Assembly: GCA_020025415.1 (NCBI GenBank) | Contig: JAHHSB010000071.1 | Location: forward strand, 1 to 6,623 | DNA: 6,623 nucleotides | Direction of reading: 5' to 3' | Origin: Oscillibacter sp. | GTDB lineage: Bacteria > Bacillota > Clostridia > Oscillospirales > Oscillospiraceae | In this document: in pieces, positions 1 through 4,454 of the stretch | Position numbering within the stretch: position 1 is the first letter of the stretch | How the letters are laid out: each line of letters opens with the position of its first letter | Notes under the pieces: model-generated | Told to the model about the DNA's origin: nothing | The model's input: the letters and a program-made list of their open reading frames with translations, nothing else | The model's database searches: none | Made by a program: the position numbers and the translations under genes

Positions 1-35
1 GTATAGCTTCCCGCCGTCCGGGGATACTGAAATTT

Positions 36-43
36 GAGGTGAT
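36..43 (+). promoter_or_regulatory. Shine-Dalgarno site of the small gene
   Basis: GAGGTGAT lies five to seven bases before the ATG at 49, ideal spacing for a Firmicute ribosome. It is the main evidence that the short reading frame at 49-240 is translated. Another ATG at 42 overlaps this site and so lacks a usable site of its own. Confidence 0.6.
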
Positions 44-48
44 GGCCA

Positions 49-240
49 ATGAAATCCAACGAACACGGTCCCCAGGAGCGGGCGGAGCTGCGCTTGGACC
101 CGGAAAAGCGGCTGTGCCCTCTATTCAATGCCCTGAGCCTGGCGCCGCCGGAGCTGCTCTATAACGGCGGGCCGGAGAATCGGGACGACTCCATGGGCTT
201 CCGGGTGCAGGACAACTGCTGCGAAGAGCATCAGATGTGA
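49..240 (+). CDS. small hypothetical protein, 63 residues
   Basis: I do not recognise this protein. It is 63 residues long, rich in charged residues, and has no membrane segment or signal peptide. The first third is charged (many Glu, Arg and Lys), the middle carries a short hydrophobic patch (LFNALSLAPPELLY), and the end has a Cys-Cys pair (residues 58-59, NCCEEHQM). It is too short for a known enzyme fold and shows no CXXC zinc knuckle. The start at 49 is chosen because GAGGTG sits at ideal spacing before it. Its stop lies 95 bases before the -35 box of the thiN promoter, and that gap is full of inverted repeats, so it is probably transcribed separately from thiN. Whether it is a real gene depends on conservation; the ribosome binding site is the best support. 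Confidence 0.5.
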   Translation: MKSNEHGPQERAELRLDPEKRLCPLFNALSLAPPELLYNGGPENRDDSMGFRVQDNCCEEHQM

Positions 241-246
241 TTTTGC

Positions 247-271
247 GGGGCGGCGCGCCATGCGCCGCCTC
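247..271. repeat. GC-rich inverted repeat after the small gene
   Basis: GGCGGCGC (249-256) and GCGCCGCC (262-269) form a perfect 8-bp stem around a 5-base loop, extendable by a G-T and a G-C pair to 247-271. It starts seven bases after the small gene's stop codon. No run of T follows on the plus strand; on the minus strand the stem is followed by C-rich bases and then AAAA. It is therefore not a textbook intrinsic terminator, but it could protect the 3' end of the message. A smaller hairpin, GTCCT/AGGAC around a four-base loop, follows at 274-287. Confidence 0.45.
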
Positions 272-298
272 CTGTCCTGTCTAGGACTCGGTACATAT

Positions 299-334
299 CC
301 GCCAAAGCCTGCCTCTTTTGGCGGCAGGTTCTAT
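299..334 (+). terminator. overlapping hairpins, possible weak terminator or attenuator
   Basis: Two stems compete here. CCGCCAAA (299-306) is perfectly complementary to TTTGGCGG (317-324), an 8-bp stem with a 10-base loop. CCTGCC (308-313) is also complementary to GGCAGG (323-328), extendable by G-T and A-T pairs to 306-330. They share bases 323-324 and cannot form together. The second stem is followed by TTCTATTTG, a poor but T-rich tail, so it may terminate the small gene's transcript. The -35 box of the thiN promoter begins at 335, directly after the structure. No TPP riboswitch consensus is visible here. Confidence 0.4.
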
Positions 335-363
335 TTGTCAAAGCAGCCGGGCTGTGCTACACT
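335..363 (+). promoter_or_regulatory. sigma-A promoter of thiN, extended -10
   Basis: TTGTCA (335-340) is a 5/6 match to the -35 consensus. TACACT (358-363), a 4/6 match to TATAAT, follows after exactly 17 bases. A TG at 355-356, one base before the -10 box, makes it an extended -10 promoter. Transcription would begin near 370, leaving a leader of about 60 bases before the thiN start at 430. Confidence 0.6.
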
Positions 364-411
364 GGGAAAAAACAACGCCCGGAAAACGGCATGCTGCTCC
401 GGACGAAAAGC

Positions 412-418
412 GGAAGGG
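412..418 (+). promoter_or_regulatory. Shine-Dalgarno site that sets the thiN start
   Basis: GGAAGGG ends 11 bases before the ATG at 430. An in-frame ATG at 391 has only a GGAAAA stretch four bases upstream and would add 13 charged residues before the conserved MKRC-IF opening of the protein, so 430 is preferred. Confidence 0.5.
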
Positions 419-429
419 ACGATCAAAAG

Positions 430-1077
430 ATGAAACGCTGCTTTATTTTTGCCGCCGGCAGCTGTTACGGCCTGCGGGAGCGCCCTCAGGCGGGGGACGT
501 GGTCATCGCTGCGGACGGGGGCTATCGCATCTGTCTGGACGAGGGGATCCGTCCGGATCTGGTGCTGGGGGATTTTGACTCCATGGATGAGCCCCGGGAC
601 TTTCCCAACGTGCTGCGGGTCCCCGTGGAAAAGGACGATACCGACGCCATGCTGGCCGCCCGGAAGGGGCTGGAGCAGGGCTGCGGGGAATTCCATCTCT
701 ACGGCGGCACCGGCGGGCTGCGGCTGGATCACACCCTGGCCAACTTCCAGCTTCTGATGTTCCTGCGCCGCCACGGGGCCAGGGGCTATCTCTACGACCG
801 GGATTTTGTCTTTACCGCCGTGGAAAACGAGTCCATCACCGTTCCCAAGACCAAGGAGCGGGGGCTGTTGTCTGTCTTTGCCGTGGATGGCCCGGCGGAG
901 GGCGTGTGGGAGCAGGGGGTGCAGTACACTCTCTCTGATGCCCACTTGGCCGCGGACGTGCCCATGGGCGTGAGCAACTGCATCCTGGATGCCCAGGCCA
1001 CCATTCGGGTGGATCGGGGCATGCTCATCGTGGGCTGGGAACTGCCGCCTGCAGACGCTATCCTGCAAAAAGGATAA
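430..1077 (+). CDS. thiN: thiamine pyrophosphokinase
   Basis: This enzyme transfers pyrophosphate from ATP to thiamine, making the cofactor thiamine diphosphate in the cytosol. The 215-residue length matches the bacterial ThiN family. The N-terminal catalytic domain shows the family signatures in order: ADGG (28-31), then GIRPDLVLGDFDS (39-51) with the metal-binding acidic cluster GDFDS, then KDDTDAMLA (68-76), and LYGGTGGLRLDHTLAN (90-105). The smaller C-terminal thiamine-binding domain carries the conserved GVSN motif about two-thirds of the way along the chain, within PMGVSNCILDAQ. The start is the ATG preceded by GGAAGGG; an upstream in-frame ATG at 391 is judged less likely. It has its own extended -10 promoter and no visible riboswitch. 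No terminator follows; the next gene starts 114 bases on from a separate promoter and is functionally unrelated. In many Firmicutes thiN follows rsgA and rpe; here an unknown small gene lies upstream. Confidence 0.93.
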   Translation: MKRCFIFAAGSCYGLRERPQAGDVVIAADGGYRICLDEGIRPDLVLGDFDSMDEPRDFPNVLRVPVEKDDTDAMLAARKGLEQGCGEFHLYGGTGGLRLDHTLANFQLLMFLRRHGARGYLYDRDFVFTAVENESITVPKTKERGLLSVFAVDGPAEGVWEQGVQYTLSDAHLAADVPMGVSNCILDAQATIRVDRGMLIVGWELPPADAILQKG

Positions 1078-1096
1078 CCCCTTGCGGAAACATGGA

Positions 1097-1126
1097 TTGC
1101 GCCCATGGGGGACACTATTGTATAAT
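1097..1126 (+). promoter_or_regulatory. promoter of the fused xanthine dehydrogenase gene
   Basis: TATAAT (1121-1126) is a perfect -10 box. The best -35 is TTGCGC (1097-1102), a 3/6 match 18 bases upstream, weak enough to suggest an activator or low basal use. An inverted repeat, CATGG (1091-1095) and CCATG (1103-1107), covers the -35 region and could be an operator. Transcription would start near 1133, giving a leader of about 59 bases. Confidence 0.55.
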
Positions 1127-1155
1127 GAGAATAAGCTAAGAGGGCGACCTATTTT

Positions 1156-1173
1156 CCGGCCATGTCCGGCCGG
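1156..1173 (+). other. leader hairpin just before the ribosome binding site
   Basis: CCGGCC (1156-1161) pairs with GGCCGG (1168-1173) around a six-base loop, giving a stable all-GC stem in the leader of the fused dehydrogenase gene. It ends a few bases before the purine-rich ribosome binding site. The alternative in-frame ATG at 1162 lies in the loop and has no ribosome binding site before it. The hairpin could modulate translation, but this is unproven. Confidence 0.35.
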
Positions 1174-1176
1174 GGG

Positions 1177-1187
1177 GAGGGAGGAGG
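1177..1187 (+). promoter_or_regulatory. Shine-Dalgarno site that sets the fused dehydrogenase start
   Basis: An AGGGAGGAGG run ends four bases before the ATG at 1192. The protein beginning there opens directly into the ferredoxin fold (MAVFTVNGEQV), so the in-frame ATG at 1162, ten codons earlier, is rejected as the start. Confidence 0.7.
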
Positions 1188-1191
1188 AGCT

Positions 1192-3744
1192 ATGGCGGTA
1201 TTTACAGTAAACGGGGAGCAGGTTTCCGTGGATAAGGACTGCAAGCTGCTGCGCTTTCTGCGGGATGAGCTGCGCCTGACTTCGGTGAAGGACGGCTGCA
1301 GCGAAGGGGCCTGCGGTACCTGCACGGTGCTGGTGGACGGCAAGCCCGTCCGGGCCTGTGTGCTGCGCACGGAAAAGCTGGAAGGAAAGTCTGTTTTGAC
1401 GGTGGAAGGGCTCAGTCCCCTGGAGCAGGAGATCTACGCTTATGCCTTTGCCCAGGCGGGGGCGGTGCAGTGCGGCTTCTGCACGCCGGGCATGGTGCTG
1501 TGCGCCAAGGCCCTGCTGGACCAGACACCCCATCCTACCCGGGAGCAGGCGGCCTTTGCCATCCGCAACAACATCTGCCGCTGCACCGGCTATGTGAAGA
1601 TCATCGACGCCATTCTGCTGGCCGGTGAGCTGCTGGAAAAGGGGGAAGTCCCCGCCCGGCCTGCCGGCGGCTGGAAGGTGGGGGACCGGGTGCCCCGGGT
1701 GGACGCCCGGGAGAAGGTCCTGGGCACCGGCATTTATACCGACGACGTGTATCTGGACGGGATGCTCCATGTGGGGGCTGTCCGCAGCGCCTATCCCCGG
1801 GCCCGGGTGCTGGCCATCCATACTGGGGAGGCCCGGGCCCTGCCCGGCGTGGTCGGGGTGTTCACCGCCGACGATATCCCCGGTAAAAACAAGGTGGGCC
1901 ACCTGGTCAAGGACTGGGATACCCTCATTGCCGTGGGGGACGTGACCCGCTATCTGGGCGACGCCATCTGCCTGGTGGCGGCGGAGAGCCCGGAGATCCT
2001 GGAGAAGGCCAAGACCCTGGTGCGCATCGACTACGAGCCGCTGACCCCGGTTCACAATCCAGCGGAGTCCATGGCGCCGGATGCGCCGCGGCTCCATGAA
2101 AACGGCAACCTGCTGGCTCACAAGCATATCCGGCGGGGGGACCCCCAGGGGGCCATCGCCCGGTCCAAGCACGTGCTGCGGGAACATTTTTCCACCCCCT
2201 GGACAGAGCATGCCTTCCTGGAGCCGGAGTGTGCCGTGGCCTATCCCGACGGGGACGGAGTAATGATCCTCTCCTCCGATCAAAGCGCTTATGACACCCA
2301 GCACGAGACCATGGGCATGCTGGATCTGCTCCCGGAGCAGGTGAAGGTGAAAAATATGCTGGTGGGCGGCGGCTTCGGCGGCAAGGAGGACGTGACGGTC
2401 CAGCACCTGGCCGCCCTGGTGGCCCGGGTCACCGGTCGGCCCTGCAAGATGAAGCTCAGCCGGGCCGAGAGCCTGCTGGTCCACCCCAAGCGCCACCCCA
2501 TGGAGATGGACTTCACCCTGGGCTGTGACGAAAACGGAATCATCCAGGGCGTCACGGCGGAAGTGGTGGCTGATACCGGGGCCTACGCCTCTTTGGGCGG
2601 CCCCGTGCTGGAGCGGGCCTGTACCCACGCCGCCGGTCCCTATAACTATCAGAATTTTGAGATCAACGGCTATGCCTGGTATACCAATAATCCCCCGGCG
2701 GGCGCCTTCCGGGGCTTCGGCGTGACCCAGACCTGCTTCGCTATGGAGTGCATGCTTAACCGCATGGCGGAGATCGTAGGCATCAGCCCTTGGGAGATCC
2801 GTTGGCGCAACGCCATCCGCCCCGGGCAGGAGCTGCCCAACGGCCAGATCGCCGACGCCTCTACCGGACTGGCGGAGACGCTGCTGGCGGTGAAGGAGGT
2901 CTATGAGTCCTCGCCCCGGGCGGGCATCGCCTGCGCCATGAAAAACGCCGGACTGGGCGTGGGCCTGCCGGATACCGGCCGGGCCCGGCTGCTGGTGGAG
3001 GAGGGGAAGATCCATATCCTATCCGGCGCCTCCTGCATCGGCCAGGGTCTAGGCACCGTCCTGACCCAGATCGTCTGCGACGTCACCGGCCTGCCGCCGG
3101 AGCAGGTGGTCTACCGCCGGCCCAACACCTACCTGGCCCCGGATTCCGGCACTACCTCTGCCTCCCGCCAGACCCTTTTCACCGGTGAGGCCTGCCGCCG
3201 GGCGGCGGAAAAAGTAAAAGAAGCCATGAAGGAAAAACCCTTGACAGAGCTGGAAGGGCAAGACTTCTACGGAGAATATCTGGGCAAGACCGACCCTCTG
3301 GGGTCGGATCTACCCAACCCGGTGAGCCATGTGGCTTACGGTTATGCCACCCATGTGTGCCTGCTGGATGAAGAAGGCCGGGTGGAGAAGGTGGTGGCCG
3401 CCCATGAGGTGGGTAAGGCCATAAACCCCCTGTCCCTGGAGGGGCAGATTGAGGGCGGCGTGGTCATGTCCCTGGGCTACGCGCTGACGGAGCGCTATCC
3501 CCTGGAGGAGTGCTGCCCCACCGCTAAATTTGGAACCCTGGGCCTGTTCCGGGCGGACAAGACGCCCCCGGTGGAGCCCATCATCGTGGAAAAGGCCGGC
3601 GTGGACGTGGCCTGCGGTGCCATCGGCGTGGGGGAGATTGCCTCCATTCCCACCGCTCCCGCGGTGGAGGAGGCCTACTACCGCTACGACGGTAAGCGGC
3701 GCAATACCCTGCCGCTGGCGGACACGCGGTACAGCCGGAAGTAA
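1192..3744 (+). CDS. xdh: fused Fe-S/molybdenum xanthine dehydrogenase, selenium-dependent type
   Basis: This is an 850-residue molybdenum hydroxylase that probably oxidises xanthine or a related purine in the cytosol. A plant-type [2Fe-2S] domain comes first (Cys36, 41, 44, 56), then the helical [2Fe-2S] domain (Cys94, 97, 129, 131), with all eight ligands present. The a/b hammerhead (about 165-275) and the cofactor-binding domain follow. Visible motifs are GGGFGGKED (392-400), AFRGFG (505-510), IGQG (616-619) and GVGEIAS with the catalytic Glu815. Gln364, Glu399, Arg475 and Phe509 line up with bovine Gln767, Glu802, Arg880 and Phe914. The one-chain architecture without an FAD domain, the GEI in place of GEPP, and the ending LPLADTRYSRK fit the selenium-dependent xanthine dehydrogenase family, in which selenium is a labile cofactor atom and not selenocysteine; no in-frame TGA occurs. 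An FAD partner is not in the window. Substrate and selenium use are inferred. Confidence 0.88.
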   Translation: MAVFTVNGEQVSVDKDCKLLRFLRDELRLTSVKDGCSEGACGTCTVLVDGKPVRACVLRTEKLEGKSVLTVEGLSPLEQEIYAYAFAQAGAVQCGFCTPGMVLCAKALLDQTPHPTREQAAFAIRNNICRCTGYVKIIDAILLAGELLEKGEVPARPAGGWKVGDRVPRVDAREKVLGTGIYTDDVYLDGMLHVGAVRSAYPRARVLAIHTGEARALPGVVGVFTADDIPGKNKVGHLVKDWDTLIAVGDVTRYLGDAICLVAAESPEILEKAKTLVRIDYEPLTPVHNPAESMAPDAPRLHENGNLLAHKHIRRGDPQGAIARSKHVLREHFSTPWTEHAFLEPECAVAYPDGDGVMILSSDQSAYDTQHETMGMLDLLPEQVKVKNMLVGGGFGGKEDVTVQHLAALVARVTGRPCKMKLSRAESLLVHPKRHPMEMDFTLGCDENGIIQGVTAEVVADTGAYASLGGPVLERACTHAAGPYNYQNFEINGYAWYTNNPPAGAFRGFGVTQTCFAMECMLNRMAEIVGISPWEIRWRNAIRPGQELPNGQIADASTGLAETLLAVKEVYESSPRAGIACAMKNAGLGVGLPDTGRARLLVEEGKIHILSGASCIGQGLGTVLTQIVCDVTGLPPEQVVYRRPNTYLAPDSGTTSASRQTLFTGEACRRAAEKVKEAMKEKPLTELEGQDFYGEYLGKTDPLGSDLPNPVSHVAYGYATHVCLLDEEGRVEKVVAAHEVGKAINPLSLEGQIEGGVVMSLGYALTERYPLEECCPTAKFGTLGLFRADKTPPVEPIIVEKAGVDVACGAIGVGEIASIPTAPAVEEAYYRYDGKRRNTLPLADTRYSRK

Positions 3745-3780
3745 AAGAAAAAGCGCTGGAGGTCTTCAACCCTCCAGCGC
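3741..3780 (-). terminator. intrinsic terminator of mocA
   Basis: GCGCTGGAGG (3753-3762) and CCTCCAGCGC (3771-3780) form a perfect 10-bp stem with an 8-base loop. Read on the minus strand the stem is followed by TTTTTCTTTTAC (3752-3741), a classical U-tract. The upstream arm is made from the last codons of mocA (Ala-Leu-Glu-Gly), and the TGA stop lies in the loop. On the plus strand the stem is preceded by the A-rich run and followed by ACGTAGC, so it should not terminate transcripts of the convergent dehydrogenase gene efficiently. Confidence 0.85.
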
Positions 3781-4371
3781 ACGTAGCCGCTCCAGTGCGG
3801 CGGGACTGTCTGCATCCAGCAGCTCTTCCACCGGGACTTCCAGCAGTTCCAGCGCCTCCGGGTGGGCCCGGATGACGCTGCTGCCCCCCTGGTCCCCGGT
3901 GAGAGCCAGAAGCTCCGGGTAAAACCGGGCGGGGAACAGGCAGGGATTGCCCCGGAGCCCGTCATTGGAGAGGGCGGCGATGTGTTCAGGCCGCTGCCGC
4001 CACAATGCGGCCAGTGCTTCCACACTCTCCCGGCGCAGCAGCGGCTGATCCGCCACCTGGAACAAGATCCCGCCGCAGCCGGAGAGCTCCCTCAGCCCGA
4101 TGGCCACGGAGCTGCTCAGACCCCGCTCTGGCTCTGGATTGATAGAAGCTGCAAAGGAAAACTCCTTTGCAAGCTCAACGATTTCAGGGTATTGGGTCAC
4201 CACGACCACCCGCTGGCACTGGGCCGCAGGAACGGCCTCCAGCGCCCGGCGGATCAGGCTGCGGCCCCCCAGGGGCTCAAGCAGCTTGTTGGCGCCGAAG
4301 CGGCGGGCAGAGCCGGCGGCCAGTACCACGCAGCCTAGGGAGAGGGGAGCGTGATCGACAGAAATGGACAT
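3766..4371 (-). CDS. mocA: molybdenum cofactor cytidylyltransferase
   Basis: MocA joins CMP from CTP to molybdopterin cofactor, giving the cytosine dinucleotide form used by bacterial xanthine dehydrogenase-type enzymes. The 201-residue chain is a single nucleotidyltransferase fold of normal family length. The nucleotide-binding signature LAAGSARRFGANKLL is at residues 17-31, the metal-binding VADQP at 106-110, and the substrate-side RGNPCLFP at 140-147 and GDQGG at 159-163, where many relatives have a GARA-like segment instead of GSSV. The start is the ATG at 4371, because AAAGGGTGA lies at proper spacing; a GTG at 4380 abuts that site and is rejected. It is convergent with the fused dehydrogenase gene (21 bases between stops) and divergent from xdhA (83 bases), which points to a role in maturing both. 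MobA (guanylyl transfer) is the alternative, but the LAAGxxxRxG opening and the neighbours favour MocA. Confidence 0.86.
   Translation of the reverse strand: MSISVDHAPLSLGCVVLAAGSARRFGANKLLEPLGGRSLIRRALEAVPAAQCQRVVVVTQYPEIVELAKEFSFAASINPEPERGLSSSVAIGLRELSGCGGILFQVADQPLLRRESVEALAALWRQRPEHIAALSNDGLRGNPCLFPARFYPELLALTGDQGGSSVIRAHPEALELLEVPVEELLDADSPAALERLRALEG
4147..4175. repeat. perfect hairpin inside mocA
   Basis: GCAAAGGA (4151-4158) and TCCTTTGC (4163-4170) form an 8-bp stem with a four-base loop. Outer AGCT arms extend it if one A bulges. It lies within mocA codons for the AKEFSFA segment. On the mocA strand one arm contains AAAGGAG, which resembles a ribosome binding site. A role is not established; it may be codon coincidence. 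Confidence 0.3.
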
Positions 4372-4376
4372 CAAAA

Positions 4377-4385
4377 TCACCCTTT
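4377..4385 (-). promoter_or_regulatory. Shine-Dalgarno site that sets the mocA start
   Basis: On the minus strand AAAGGGTGA precedes the ATG at 4371 by about five bases. The GTG at 4380 is part of this site itself and therefore cannot be the start. Confidence 0.65.
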
Positions 4386-4396
4386 CTTGTACATTT

Positions 4397-4426
4397 AGTA
4401 TACGGTTCCCTGACGGATACGGTCAA
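4397..4426 (-). promoter_or_regulatory. sigma-A promoter of mocA
   Basis: On the minus strand TTGACC (4426-4421) is a 5/6 -35 box and TATACT (4402-4397) a 5/6 -10 box, separated by 18 bases. Transcription would begin near 4390, leaving a leader of about 20 bases that holds little more than the ribosome binding site. I could not find an equally good plus-strand promoter for xdhA in the same 83-base gap. Confidence 0.65.
4400..4425. promoter_or_regulatory. paired repeats over the mocA promoter, candidate operator
   Basis: The heptamer ATACGGT occurs at 4400-4406 and again at 4417-4423, with starts 17 bases apart. One copy overlaps the mocA -10 box and the other the -35 box. TGAC (4411-4414) and GTCA (4422-4425) also form an inverted pair with seven bases between. 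A regulator bound here could control both divergent genes. The repeats are seen directly; their function is inference. Confidence 0.35.
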
Positions 4427-4437
4427 GGAGTTTTGAA

Positions 4438-4445
4438 AAAGGAGG
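4438..4445 (+). promoter_or_regulatory. Shine-Dalgarno site of xdhA
   Basis: AAAGGAGG, a near-perfect match to the 16S rRNA end, sits nine bases before the ATG at 4455 and fixes the start of xdhA. It indicates strong translation initiation. Confidence 0.75.
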
Positions 4446-4454
4446 CTGAACCAG

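Noticed and set aside
241..429. A possible TPP riboswitch upstream of thiN.
   Set aside because: No CTGAGA-type core or other conserved thi-box segments are visible, and much of the structured part lies upstream of the likely transcription start near 370.
391..429. In-frame ATG at 391 as the start of thiN.
   Set aside because: It would add 13 mostly charged residues before the family's usual MKRC-like opening, and it lacks a well-spaced ribosome binding site.
331..3015. An 894-codon open frame on the minus strand opposite thiN and the fused dehydrogenase gene.
   Set aside because: Its predicted protein is Gly/His/Pro/Gln-rich and low in complexity, as expected from antisense of GC-rich codons. 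It spans two well-supported genes and an intergenic region and shows no recognisable domain.
3241..3270. A perfect TTGACA at 3241-3246 inside the fused gene as an internal promoter.
   Set aside because: No reasonable -10 box lies 16-18 bases downstream, and the site is deep within coding sequence.
3290..3307. CCGACCC/GGGTCGG hairpin inside the fused dehydrogenase gene.
   Set aside because: A short perfect stem in GC-rich coding sequence with no T-run, and the reading frame continues through conserved protein sequence.
1192..3744. Selenocysteine in the selenium-type dehydrogenase.
   Set aside because: There is no in-frame TGA. In this family selenium is a labile cofactor atom, so the idea is unnecessary.
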